Shown here one piece after another: positions 1-8,097 of a stretch of 64,000 bases of DNA. The notes beneath the pieces were generated by a model. It saw only the letters and a program-made list of their open reading frames with translations, was not told where the DNA came from and did not search any database. Position numbers and translations under genes: made by a program. The first letter of the stretch is position 1. Every line of letters starts with the position of its first letter. The stretch is from Amaricoccus sp003258405 (GTDB lineage Bacteria > Pseudomonadota > Alphaproteobacteria > Rhodobacterales > Rhodobacteraceae): positions 186,001-250,000 of the forward strand of contig NZ_CP171226.1 in NCBI RefSeq assembly GCF_043226085.1, in the 5' to 3' direction.

Positions 1-118
1 CGCGGTGGAAGGCTCCGAGGCCGAGATGCAGGATCCCGACCCCGTGCGCCGCGCGATCGTAGCGCGGAACCTCGACACCGGAGGGCAGATCCTCCGTGCC
101 ACTGAGGCGCGGGTTCAT
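1..118 (-). CDS. uxuB: Fructuronate reductase / mannitol dehydrogenase family, N-terminal fragment
   Basis: Partial gene. Only about the first 39 residues lie in the window; the rest runs off the left edge. The reading begins with ATG at 118, and that ATG overlaps the uxuA stop as ATGA, so the two are translationally coupled. The visible peptide ends in GILHLGLGAFHR, the N-terminal nucleotide-binding motif of the mannitol dehydrogenase/fructuronate reductase family. In the hexuronate pathway this enzyme interconverts D-fructuronate and D-mannonate using NAD(H), directly upstream of the UxuA step, which supports fructuronate reductase over mannitol or arabinitol dehydrogenase. The specificity is inferred from context because the catalytic lysine region is outside the window. 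Confidence 0.75.
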   Translation of the reverse strand, partial: MNPRLSGTEDLPSGVEVPRYDRAAHGVGILHLGLGAFHR

Positions 119-1323
119 GCCACGCCCCGGTGCAGCAGCGCGGCCTCGACCCCGCGCAGTTCGGCAAGCCCCTTCAGGCGGCCGATCGCGGGGTACCCCG
201 GCTGGCCGCCGCGACCAATGTCGTCGAGGATGTCCTGGCCATGGTCGGGGCGCATCGGGATCTCGGCATCGGCCCGTCCCGCCTCTCGCCGCCGTGCTTC
301 CTCCCTGAGCACCGCGGCGACGAGCGCGACCATGTCGGTCTGGCCGCCCAGATGCTCGTCCTCGAAGAACGAGCCGCGGATCGCATCGCCATCGCGCCGG
401 ACGTTGCGCAGGTGCAGGAAATGCACCCGGTCCCCGAGCCGCTCCATCATGCCGGGCAGATCATTGTCGGGGCGCGCCCCGAGCGAGCCCGAGCAGAGGG
501 TGATGCCGTTGGCCGGCAGATCGACCGCCGCCACGCGTTCGGCATAGTCGGTCTCGGTCGACATGATGCGCGGCAGGCCGAGCAGACCGAAGGGCGGATC
601 GTCGGGATGGCAGCAGAGCCGGAGCCCGAGCTCCTCCGCGGCCGGCACGACCATCTCGAGGAAATCGTGGAAATTGCGCCGCAGCACCGCCTCCGTCACC
701 GGCGCATAGCTTTCGAGCAGCGCGCGCACATCCTCGAGGCTGAAGCGCTCCGCCGCACCCGGCAGGCCGAAGACGACATTGCCCGCCAGCGCCTCGCGGC
801 GCGCATCGTCCATCTCGGCGAACCGGCGGGCGGCTTCCTCGCGGATCTCCTCGGGGAAATCCTCCGCAGCACCCTTCCGCTGCAGGATATGGATGTCGAA
901 GGCCGCGAAATCGGTGAAGTCGAAGCGCATGCAGGTCGCCCCGTTCGGGCGACGCCAGGCAAGATCGGTGCGGGTCCAGTCGAGCACCGGCATGAAGTTG
1001 TAGCAGATGACTTCGATGCCCGCCGCCTTGAGGTGGCCGAGCGAGGTGATCCAGTTCGCGACATGCTCGCGCCACGGACCGCTCTGTGTCTTGATCGCCT
1101 CGCTGACGGGCAGGCTCTCGACGACCTCCCATCCGAGCCCCGAGGGGCTGCCGTCGTGCATCACCGCGAGCTGCTGCTGCCGCCGGGCGATCTCCTCGGG
1201 CGACCAGACCTCGCCGGTGGGCAGGTGGTGGAGCGCGGTGACCACGCCCCGGACGCCTGCCTGAAGCATGTCGTCGACGGAAACCCGGTCGTTCGGGCCG
1301 AACCAGCGCCATGTATGCCGCAT
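115..1323 (-). CDS. uxuA: D-mannonate dehydratase
   Basis: 402 aa, the usual length for UxuA. It dehydrates D-mannonate to 2-keto-3-deoxy-D-gluconate in the cytoplasm, a step of glucuronate breakdown. Recognisable family segments are the N-terminal MRHTWRWFGPNDRVS, the CYNFMPVLDWTRTDL block, the metal-site region CCHPDDPP followed by GLPRIMST, and the C-terminal RPDHGQD and GYPAIGRLKG motifs. It lies in a minus-strand operon after the TRAP transporter and an idonate-type dehydrogenase, and overlaps uxuB by 4 bases. A purine-rich ribosome site (AGGAGG) precedes the ATG. Assignment is firm from the length and motifs. Confidence 0.95.
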   Translation of the reverse strand: MRHTWRWFGPNDRVSVDDMLQAGVRGVVTALHHLPTGEVWSPEEIARRQQQLAVMHDGSPSGLGWEVVESLPVSEAIKTQSGPWREHVANWITSLGHLKAAGIEVICYNFMPVLDWTRTDLAWRRPNGATCMRFDFTDFAAFDIHILQRKGAAEDFPEEIREEAARRFAEMDDARREALAGNVVFGLPGAAERFSLEDVRALLESYAPVTEAVLRRNFHDFLEMVVPAAEELGLRLCCHPDDPPFGLLGLPRIMSTETDYAERVAAVDLPANGITLCSGSLGARPDNDLPGMMERLGDRVHFLHLRNVRRDGDAIRGSFFEDEHLGGQTDMVALVAAVLREEARRREAGRADAEIPMRPDHGQDILDDIGRGGQPGYPAIGRLKGLAELRGVEAALLHRGVA

Positions 1324-1346
1324 CGTAACCTCCTTGCGCGCGCCGG

Positions 1347-2387
1347 TCAGGCCGCGAAATCCAGTTGCACCTTGACCGCCTGCGCGCGGTCCCCGGCAAG
1401 ATCGAAGGCCCGGACCGCCTCGCGGGCAGGCAGAACCTGCGTGACCATCGGTGCAAGGTCGATCTCACCCGCCCCGATCATGCGCACGGCTTCGGCAAAT
1501 TCGGTGTCGAACCTGTGGGTGCCGAGGAGCCGCAGCTCCTTGCCGACGATCTGGTTGAGGGGCAGGGGCGTCGGCCCTGCGACGCCGATCTGCACGAGGG
1601 TTCCCTGCGGACGGGTGACGCCGACGGCCTGGGCGATGGCATGGGCATTGGCCGAGCATTCGAGCACGATGTCGATCCGGCCCTTGCCCTCGGTGAGATC
1701 CGAGAGGCCATCGGCGTCGCGCGCGACGTTCACCACCCGGTCCGCGCCGAGGCGTTCGGCGATCCCGAGGGTGAAATCCTGCACATCGGTCACCACGATC
1801 TCCGCCGCACCGCGCAGCCGGGCGAGCGCGGTGCAGATCGCCCCGATCGGCCCGGCGCCCGTCACCAGCACCCGTGCCCCCTCGAGCGGCGGGGCGACGT
1901 TGAGCGCATGCAGGCAGACCGAGAGCGGCTCGGCGCCCGCCGCGGCCTCCGCCCCGATGCCTTCGGGCAGGGGGAGGCATTGCGCGACGGGATGGGCGAT
2001 CCGGGTGCGGAAGAGGCCGTTCTCGTGCGGCACCCGCAGGGCGGAGCCGTTGAAGCGCATGTGGAGACAGTGTCGCTCGAGGCCCGCACGGCAGAATTCG
2101 CAGGTGCCGCAGGGCCGGGAGGGGCAGAGCGCGACGAGCTGGCCCGGGCGCAGGCCGGAACCGTCCGGCGCGGTCTCGATCACGCCGGCGGCCTCGTGGC
2201 CGAGGATGATCGGCTCGCTGACCCGGATCGGGCCGAAGCCGCCGTCGTGGTAGTAGTGCAGGTCAGAGCCGCAGATGCCGCCGCGGGCGACGCGGACGAT
2301 GGCGGTGTCGGGGGATGTCTCAGGATCGGGCAGATCCTCGATCCGCAGGTCATGGGCCGCATAGAGGCGGCAGGCGAGATCGCTCAT
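1347..2387 (-). CDS. Zinc-dependent L-idonate 5-dehydrogenase family protein
   Basis: 346 aa medium-chain dehydrogenase. The N-terminal half carries the catalytic zinc region ICGSDLHYYHDGG and GHEAAG, then the structural zinc cysteines in CPSRPCGTCEFCRAG. The Rossmann motif VTGAGPIGAI follows at about residue 170. The YYHDGGFG stretch is typical of L-idonate 5-dehydrogenases (IdnD), which oxidise L-idonate to 5-ketogluconate with NAD(P). Its position between a TRAP transporter and uxuA fits oxidation of a sugar acid delivered by that transporter. Other polyol or aldonate substrates (for example L-gulonate) cannot be excluded. It begins 1 base before the dctM stop, so it is part of the same transcript. 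Confidence 0.85.
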   Translation of the reverse strand: MSDLACRLYAAHDLRIEDLPDPETSPDTAIVRVARGGICGSDLHYYHDGGFGPIRVSEPIILGHEAAGVIETAPDGSGLRPGQLVALCPSRPCGTCEFCRAGLERHCLHMRFNGSALRVPHENGLFRTRIAHPVAQCLPLPEGIGAEAAAGAEPLSVCLHALNVAPPLEGARVLVTGAGPIGAICTALARLRGAAEIVVTDVQDFTLGIAERLGADRVVNVARDADGLSDLTEGKGRIDIVLECSANAHAIAQAVGVTRPQGTLVQIGVAGPTPLPLNQIVGKELRLLGTHRFDTEFAEAVRMIGAGEIDLAPMVTQVLPAREAVRAFDLAGDRAQAVKVQLDFAA

Positions 2388-2388
2388 G

Positions 2389-3666
2389 TCACTTGTCCAT
2401 CAGGGAAGGCAGGAAGGTGCTGATCGCCGGGATGTAGGAGACGAGGAGCAGCACGAAGATGTTGGTCGCGAGGTAGGGCACCAGGGCGCGGATCACCGGG
2501 GCAAGCGGCAGCCGGGCAATATTGGCGCAGACGAACATGCAGACGCCGACCGGCGGGGTGGTGAGCCCGATCATGAGGTTCAGGACCGCGAAGACCGCGA
2601 AATGCAGCGGCTCGATCCCGACGCCCTGCGCCAGGGTCATCAGCGGCACGAAGAGGATGATGAGCGCCGCGATCGTCTCCATGAACATGCCGACGACGAG
2701 CAGGATCAGGTTGATGAGCAGGATCACCAGGAACTTGTTGTCGGTGACCGAAAGCACCGCATCGGCGATCATCTGCGGAATGCGCTCGCTGACGAGGATC
2801 CAGCCGAAGACATTCGCGGTGCCCACGAGGACGAGGATGCCCGCGGAGGAGACCGCGCTGTTGACGAGAATGCGTGGCACCGCGCGCAGCGGCAGCTCGC
2901 GGTAGATGAAGGCGCCGACGACGATGGCGTAGATCGAGGCGACGACCGCGGTTTCGGTGGGCGTGACAAAGCCCGAGAGCATCCCGCCGACGATGAGCCC
3001 TGTCATCGCCAGCGCCCAGAACGCGCCGAGAAAGGCCGAGCCCAGCTCGCCCCAGCCCTGCCAGGGCTGGCGCGGGAAATCGCGCCGGAGCGCGATGATG
3101 TAGGTGGTGACCATCATCGCTCCGCCGAGCAGCAGGCCGGGCACGGCGCCCGCGATGAACATCTTGCCGACCGAGATGCCCGCGAGCGAGCCGACGATGA
3201 TCATCGGCACGGAGGGTGGTATGATCGGCCCGACGGTCGAGGAGGCCGCGGTGACGGCGGCCGAGAAATCAGCGGGATAACCGGCCTTCTTCATGCCGGG
3301 GATCATCATCCCGCCGATGGAGGCGGCGTCGGCGACCGCGGTGCCGGAGATGCCGCCGAAGAGCATCGAGGAGGCGACATTGGTCTGGGCGAGGCCGCCG
3401 CGGATCCAGCCGACCATGGCTTGCGCGAAGCGAATGATCCGGCCGGTGATGCCGCCGCCGTTCATGAGGTTGCCGGCCAGGATGAAGCCCGGGATGCAGA
3501 GCAGCACGAAGCTGTCGATGCCCGCATACATCTTCTGCGGGATCACCACGAGCGGCATGCCGGTCCAGAGCAGGTAGGCCAGCGACGAGAGGCCGAGCGT
3601 GATCGCCACGGGCATGCCGATCACCAGTCCGAAAAGGAAGGTGAGGCCGAGAACGGCGAGGCTCAT
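2389..3666 (-). CDS. dctM: TRAP transporter large permease, DctM family
   Basis: 425 aa polytopic membrane protein with about 12 hydrophobic segments, the normal length for the DctM subunit that carries the transport path. It works with the small permease and the periplasmic binding protein to import an organic acid using an ion gradient. Family features include the MPVAITLGLSSLAYLLW start, the GISGTAVADAASIG motif, and VGPIIPPSVPMIIVG. The ATG at 3666 overlaps the dctQ stop (ATGA). The open frame extends farther upstream through dctQ, but the coupled ATG is the sensible start. The neighbouring uxuA and idonate dehydrogenase suggest a hexuronate or aldonate substrate; this is inference. Confidence 0.93.
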   Translation of the reverse strand: MSLAVLGLTFLFGLVIGMPVAITLGLSSLAYLLWTGMPLVVIPQKMYAGIDSFVLLCIPGFILAGNLMNGGGITGRIIRFAQAMVGWIRGGLAQTNVASSMLFGGISGTAVADAASIGGMMIPGMKKAGYPADFSAAVTAASSTVGPIIPPSVPMIIVGSLAGISVGKMFIAGAVPGLLLGGAMMVTTYIIALRRDFPRQPWQGWGELGSAFLGAFWALAMTGLIVGGMLSGFVTPTETAVVASIYAIVVGAFIYRELPLRAVPRILVNSAVSSAGILVLVGTANVFGWILVSERIPQMIADAVLSVTDNKFLVILLINLILLVVGMFMETIAALIILFVPLMTLAQGVGIEPLHFAVFAVLNLMIGLTTPPVGVCMFVCANIARLPLAPVIRALVPYLATNIFVLLLVSYIPAISTFLPSLMDK

Positions 3667-4166
3667 TCGATGTCTCCCTCGGATTTTTCGGGGCGGCCGT
3701 CGGCGGCGCCGGAAAGCATGCCCGCAACGCGCAGAAGGGCGGCGAGCGCAAGGGCTGCAAGCAGCAGCAGGACGCTGCCGTGGACCCAGTTCATCGGCAG
3801 GCCCATCGCGGGCGAGGTCTGCATCGTGCCGATCCGGGTGAAGCGCGCGGCCGGGGCGATCAGCAGGGCGCAAAAGCCGAGGACGAGCACGGCCGAGAGC
3901 AGCCGGAAGCGCCAGGGCCAGGCGCCGGGCGCGCTTTCGCTGGCGAGATCGACATTGACGAGATCCCCGGTGAAGAGCGCGAGCCCCGAGCCGAAGGCGG
4001 CGAGATAGAGCAGGGCAAAGCGCGAGAGCTCTTCCGTCCAGACCGGAGAGCTGCCGACGAATCCCCGCCCGATGACCTGGATGGTGACGGCGGCGATCAG
4101 GACCGAGAACGCCACGCCGGTGCCCAGTCTCAGGAATGTCTGCAACGCACGGATCAGTGCGGCCAT
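3663..4166 (-). CDS. dctQ: TRAP transporter small permease, DctQ family
   Basis: 167 aa with four predicted hydrophobic helices, matching the DctQ (small membrane subunit) family, whose sequence is poorly conserved apart from a Trp-containing helix 2 region, here SPVWTEELSRFALLYLAAFG. It docks between the DctP binding protein and DctM. The start ATG has GAGGAG just upstream. The gene follows dctP on the same strand after a 104-bp gap that contains a GC-rich hairpin, and overlaps dctM by 4 bases. Function is assigned by family signature and by position between dctP and dctM. Confidence 0.92.
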   Translation of the reverse strand: MAALIRALQTFLRLGTGVAFSVLIAAVTIQVIGRGFVGSSPVWTEELSRFALLYLAAFGSGLALFTGDLVNVDLASESAPGAWPWRFRLLSAVLVLGFCALLIAPAARFTRIGTMQTSPAMGLPMNWVHGSVLLLLAALALAALLRVAGMLSGAADGRPEKSEGDIE

Positions 4167-4235
4167 GACTCCTCCTTGACGCGCGGCGGCCGGTCGGCCG
4201 GGCGTCCCTTGCGAGGTTGGATGTTGCTGATGGGA

Positions 4236-4258
4236 GCGGCCGGGGCGGGCCCGGCCGC
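4236..4258 (-). terminator. Hairpin between dctP and dctQ, probable attenuator
   Basis: A perfect 9-bp inverted repeat (GCGGCCGGG / CCCGGCCGC) with a 5-base loop lies just after the dctP stop. There is no U-tract. Such structures commonly stabilise or attenuate transcripts so that the binding protein is made in excess over the membrane subunits. This role is inferred. Confidence 0.45.
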
Positions 4259-4270
4259 GGGGGCTGGGGA

Positions 4271-5257
4271 TCAGCCCTGAGCGGCGAAGAGCTGCTCGAC
4301 GATGGGGCGGATCTCAGCGTCGACATTCGCGATCACCGCGTCCTTCGCCTTGCTGGCGAAGGCGGCCTTGTCGCTGTCGACGAAGGTCATGCCCTTTTCC
4401 TCGAGCACGCCCACGAGGCTCTGCTCGTCGGCGAGGAAGAGTTCGCGCTCATAGGCCTGCGCGGTCTGCGCGGCCTGCATCACGGCCTTCTTGTCGGCGT
4501 CCGAAAGGCGCGACCAGGTCATCTCCGAGATGGTGAGGTAGATCCAGGAGCGCACGTGCTCGGTCTTGTTCACGAATTTCTGGACTTCGTAGAAATTCGC
4601 GGAATCGATCAGCGCGAGCGGATTTTCCTGTGCGTCGATCGTGCCGTTCTGGAGCGAGGTGAAGACCTCGCTGAAGGCCATCGGCGTCGGAGCGGCGCCG
4701 AGTGCCTCCCAGGTCTTGACGAAGAGCGGCACGTTCGGGACGCGGAGCTTGAGGCCGTTGAGGTCGTCGGGCGTATGGATCTCGCGGTTGGATGTGAGAT
4801 CGCGCGGCCCGCGCGCGAAATAGGCAATCGGGCGGATCTGGGCGCGGGCGAGGATTTCGGCCTCGACCTTTTTGCCGATGTCGCCCGAGGCGACCGCGTC
4901 CATCGATTCCAGGGTGGGATAGGCATAGGGCACCGCGAGCAAGGCCGCCATCGGCGCCCAGTTCTGCAGGCTCTCGCCGGTGATCGTCATGTCGGCCGTG
5001 CCGAGCTGCATGCCGTTGATCAGGTCGATTTCCTTGCCGAGCGACTCGTTGGGGAAGACCTGGACCTCGACGCGGCCATCGGTCAGGCGCGCGACTTCCT
5101 CGCCGAATTTCAGCGAAGCCTTGTGCCAGCTGTTCTGTTCATTGGCGAGATGGCCGAGCTTCAGCGTGATCTCCGCAGCGGATGCGCGGATCGCGGGCGC
5201 GGCCAGAAGGCTTGCCCCGGCGAGAACGGTGAAGTGGCGGCGGTTGAGTTTCATCAT
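4271..5257 (-). CDS. dctP: TRAP transporter substrate-binding protein, DctP family
   Basis: 328 aa periplasmic solute receptor. The N-terminus has a twin-arginine-like export signal (NRRHFTVLAGASLLAAPAI) with likely cleavage after ASA near residue 27. DctP signatures include the LGHLANEQNSWHKAS start, LKLRVPNVP with the carboxylate-binding arginine at about residues 175-180, and the FTSLQNGTIDAQENPLAL block. It captures an organic acid and hands it to DctQM. It is the first transporter gene after the regulator, with a strong GGAGG site upstream of the ATG. Substrate is inferred to be a hexuronate or related sugar acid from the uxuA/uxuB genes downstream. Confidence 0.93.
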   Translation of the reverse strand: MMKLNRRHFTVLAGASLLAAPAIRASAAEITLKLGHLANEQNSWHKASLKFGEEVARLTDGRVEVQVFPNESLGKEIDLINGMQLGTADMTITGESLQNWAPMAALLAVPYAYPTLESMDAVASGDIGKKVEAEILARAQIRPIAYFARGPRDLTSNREIHTPDDLNGLKLRVPNVPLFVKTWEALGAAPTPMAFSEVFTSLQNGTIDAQENPLALIDSANFYEVQKFVNKTEHVRSWIYLTISEMTWSRLSDADKKAVMQAAQTAQAYERELFLADEQSLVGVLEEKGMTFVDSDKAAFASKAKDAVIANVDAEIRPIVEQLFAAQG

Positions 5258-5279
5258 CTGTTTCCTCCCGATGACGTGC

Positions 5280-5960
5280 TTATTTCGTGAAGAATTCCGG
5301 TTTGCTGCGGGCGATCTCAGGCAGATCGTTCAGCAGCTCGCGCAGGTGCAGTCGCATTGCCTGTTCGGCCTGCTCCGGATCGTGGTGGCGGAGCGAGTCC
5401 ACGATCGCCGTATGCTGGTCGATCAGCTTCTGCTGATCGAAGACCCGCGCCGTGATGTAGCGCAGGCGGTTCATCTGAGACTTGAGCCCCTCGAGCACGT
5501 TCCAGACGTCCTCGTGCCCGGCGGCGATGGCGAGACTGCGGTGGAAGAGATCATCGAGCTCGATGAAACGCTCGACATCCTGCCGGGCCGAGGCCTCGCG
5601 CTGCGCGGCGAGCTGGGCATCGAGCTCGGCGATCGCGGCATCGGGCGCGGCAGACGAGACGATCCGGATCAGGTCGCTTTCCACCGCCTCGCGGATCAGC
5701 CGCGCCGAAAGCACCGCCTTGAGCGAGATGCGCCCGATGAAGGTGCCGCGCTGGGGCCGGACCTCGGCAAGCCCGTTGGCCGTCAGGCGGATGAAGGCCT
5801 CGCGCACCGGCTGGCGGCTGACGCCGATCTGCCCCGCGATCTCGGTCTCGCTGATGCGCTCGCCCGGAGCAAGGTCGCCGCGCAGAACCCGGCCGTGCAG
5901 CCAGTCGTAGACCTGCTGTGCCGTCGAATGCGCCGGCACGATGAACGATGCCTGATCCAA
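5280..5960 (-). CDS. GntR-family (FadR subfamily, FCD domain) transcriptional regulator
   Basis: 226 aa. Residues 15-75 form the winged helix-turn-helix (ERISETEIAGQIGVSRQPVREAF) and the rest is an all-helical FCD effector domain with the conserved D/H metal-binding positions (ELDDLFHRSL, QHTAIVDSL). FCD regulators of this type usually repress sugar-acid genes and are released by pathway acids. The gene leads the TRAP-uxu operon, so local and autogenous control is likely. The start is a TTG at 5960, chosen because GGGAGG lies 9 bases upstream; no in-frame ATG gives a full winged helix. The effector (for example fructuronate or mannonate) is not visible from sequence. Confidence 0.9.
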   Translation of the reverse strand: MDQASFIVPAHSTAQQVYDWLHGRVLRGDLAPGERISETEIAGQIGVSRQPVREAFIRLTANGLAEVRPQRGTFIGRISLKAVLSARLIREAVESDLIRIVSSAAPDAAIAELDAQLAAQREASARQDVERFIELDDLFHRSLAIAAGHEDVWNVLEGLKSQMNRLRYITARVFDQQKLIDQHTAIVDSLRHHDPEQAEQAMRLHLRELLNDLPEIARSKPEFFTK

Positions 5961-5983
5961 TGCTCAAATCCTCCCTTCCCCCT

Positions 5984-6010
5984 GCTATACCATACTTCCA
6001 TACAAGTCAA
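5984..6010 (-). promoter_or_regulatory. Candidate promoter and GntR operator for the TRAP-uxu operon
   Basis: On the minus strand TTGACT (6010-6005) is followed after 15 bp by TATAGC (5989-5984), plausible -35 and -10 elements. Between and over them lie two copies of GTATGG (period 8 bp), ending in GTATAG. This is the only AT-rich, repeated block upstream of the regulator. Regulator binding here is inferred. Confidence 0.4.
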
Positions 6011-6184
6011 CATTGGCCGGTATTGGGGGACCATGGCACAAGAGTGCGATTGCCGCGGCTTCTGCACCGGATTTCTCTCCGACTGGTCACGTAACTGTCG
6101 CAAAGGCGCGGTAACCGGGGAGCCTCAATCCTCAACGACGCGCAAAGCATTCCGTTGCAGCGTCCCTGCCTCAAGAGGTCCGTC

Positions 6185-8002
6185 ATGTTCGCCAGGAAAC
6201 TGGTTCTGCTCGCCACGACGGCTGTCGTCGGCTCGCTGACCGCCGCCCACGCCGACAGCATCGAATTCTCGCCCGTCCCGTTTCCGGATACCGATGCCGC
6301 GAAGCGCCAAGTCGTCGCCACCGACAGCGTGACCGTCGACGGCACGCAGAACGCCATCGGCTATCACATCCTCGCCCGCAGCGGCGACGAGATCGGCGGA
6401 AACATCTTCGCGGAGCTCACTGACGAGAACGGCAAGCCGGTGATGAACACCGACGGCTCGACCCATGTCTCCGCCGATGCCGATTTCAGCTCGCTCCTGC
6501 CGGTGGGCGACAAGCTCTTCTCGATCAGCCACTTCGAATCCCGCCCCGGCGCGATGTATGTCTCCGAGCTCAGCCAGGATCCCGACACCGGCCTGCTGAC
6601 AGCGGTCTCGACGCGCCCGGTGGACTTCTCCTCCGTCGGCGGCCTCTGGGTGCCCTGCGCCGGGTCGGTCACGCCCTGGGGTTCGCATCTCGGCTCCGAG
6701 GAATACGAGCCCGACGCCCGCGAGGTGCAGGACGCGGCAGCGCTCGAGGATATCGACGACTATTTCTATCCGATGGCCCGCTATTTCGGCGTCGACCCGT
6801 CAAAGATGACGCTCGACGAGTTCCGCGCCGTCTTCAATCCCTACGCCTATGGCTGGCTGACGGAAGTCGCGGTGACCAACGAGGCAGGAGACACTGCGGT
6901 TTCCAAGCATTACGCCATGGGCCGCCTCGCGCATGAGCTCGGCTACGTGATGCCGGATGGCAAGACCGCCTATCTTTCCGACGACGGCACGAATGTCGGC
7001 CTCTTCATGTATGTGGGCGATGCCGAGGGCAATCTCGACTCCGGCTCGCTCTATGCGCTGAAGTGGAACCAGACCTCGGGCGAGGGCGCCGGCGCGGCGG
7101 ATGTCGAGTGGGTCGATCTCGGCCACGCAACTTCCGAGGAAATCAAGACGATCGTCGACGAGAAACCGTCCTTCAGCGACATCTTCGAGGCCGCGGCGCC
7201 GGGCGAAGACGGCAGCTGCGCCGAGGGCTTCACCTCGATCAATACCTCGCCCGGCCAGGAATGTCTCAAGCTCAAGGACGGCATGGAGCTCGCCGCCTCG
7301 CGTCTTGAAACCCGCCGCTATGCTGCGATGAAGGGAGCCACAACCGAGCTCCGCAAGGAAGAGGGCATCACTTTCGATCCGGCGTCCAGCACGCTCTTCG
7401 TCGCCATCTCGGAAGTCGAGAAGGGCATGGGCGCGGGCAGCAAGAACGACATCGGCGGCCCGGACCACATCCAGGTTGCGGAAAACCCCTGCGGTGCGGT
7501 CTACGGCCTCGACGTCTCCTCCGACGAGAACATCGGCTCCGACTACGTCGCCAAGACCATGAAGGCGCTCGTGGAAGGCAAGCCGGTGAGCGAGGCCGAC
7601 ATGTCTGCCGCCTCGGATCCGAGCTGCGATCCGTCGCATTCCATGTGCGGGGCCGCGGCCGAAGCCAATACCTGCGACATCAACGGCATCGCCAACCCCG
7701 ACAACGTGACCTTCATCACCGGGACGCGCACGCTCGTCATCGGCGAGGACACCGGCGATGGGCATCAGAACGACGCGATCTGGGCCTACAACCTCGACAG
7801 CGGCGAACTGACGCGGATCTTCACCACGCCCTACGGCTCGGAGACGACCTCGCCCTATTTCTACCCCGACATCAACGGCTGGTCCTACCTGATGGCCGTG
7901 GTGCAGCATCCATATGGCGAATCCGACGAGGACAAGCTCGCGGAACCGTCCGACGCTGCCGCCTATGTCGGCTATATCGGCCCGATGAAGGCCTGGCAGT
8001 AA
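6185..8002 (+). CDS. PhoX-like (DUF839) exported protein
   Basis: 605 aa. Residues 1-24 are a Sec-type signal peptide ending AAHA. The rest has features of the PhoX/DUF839 beta-propeller family: PCAGSVTPWGSHLGSEEYEPD, an acidic EGITFDPASSTLF strand, and the late IGEDTGDGHQNDAIWAY block. Classical PhoX is a Ca/Fe-dependent periplasmic phosphatase exported by Tat; here no twin arginine is seen. The ATG at 6185 follows AAGAGG; an upstream ATG at 6155 lacks a ribosome site. Several cysteines (Cys-rich stretch CDPSHSMCGAAAEANTC) suggest disulphides. A stem-loop lies 27 bases after the stop, before a dihaem-type protein. Phosphatase activity is not certain; it may be a non-phosphatase propeller. 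Confidence 0.75.
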   Translation: MFARKLVLLATTAVVGSLTAAHADSIEFSPVPFPDTDAAKRQVVATDSVTVDGTQNAIGYHILARSGDEIGGNIFAELTDENGKPVMNTDGSTHVSADADFSSLLPVGDKLFSISHFESRPGAMYVSELSQDPDTGLLTAVSTRPVDFSSVGGLWVPCAGSVTPWGSHLGSEEYEPDAREVQDAAALEDIDDYFYPMARYFGVDPSKMTLDEFRAVFNPYAYGWLTEVAVTNEAGDTAVSKHYAMGRLAHELGYVMPDGKTAYLSDDGTNVGLFMYVGDAEGNLDSGSLYALKWNQTSGEGAGAADVEWVDLGHATSEEIKTIVDEKPSFSDIFEAAAPGEDGSCAEGFTSINTSPGQECLKLKDGMELAASRLETRRYAAMKGATTELRKEEGITFDPASSTLFVAISEVEKGMGAGSKNDIGGPDHIQVAENPCGAVYGLDVSSDENIGSDYVAKTMKALVEGKPVSEADMSAASDPSCDPSHSMCGAAAEANTCDINGIANPDNVTFITGTRTLVIGEDTGDGHQNDAIWAYNLDSGELTRIFTTPYGSETTSPYFYPDINGWSYLMAVVQHPYGESDEDKLAEPSDAAAYVGYIGPMKAWQ

Positions 8003-8028
8003 GGCACGCGCCCCTGAAGCCGACGTGG

Positions 8029-8049
8029 AAGGCGCCCTTGGGCGCCTTT
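8029..8049 (+). terminator. Stem-loop after the PhoX-like gene
   Basis: AAGGCGCC, loop CTTG, GGCGCCTT then TTC. This is a perfect 8-bp stem with a tetraloop and a short T-run, in the 95-bp gap between two same-strand genes. It may terminate or attenuate transcription between them. Confidence 0.6.
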
Positions 8050-8097
8050 CGCACGCCCGCGACACCGATGCCCTTCCGACGACGGAGAACCTGCCCC

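Noticed and set aside
2386..4008. Long open frame on the plus strand opposite dctM/dctQ
   Set aside because: Low-complexity D/E/H/R-rich translation typical of the antisense frame of a GC-rich membrane-protein gene; no ribosome site or domain. Similar long antisense frames opposite nosR, nosZ, the H+-ATPase, dld and the RTX protease were left out for the same reason.
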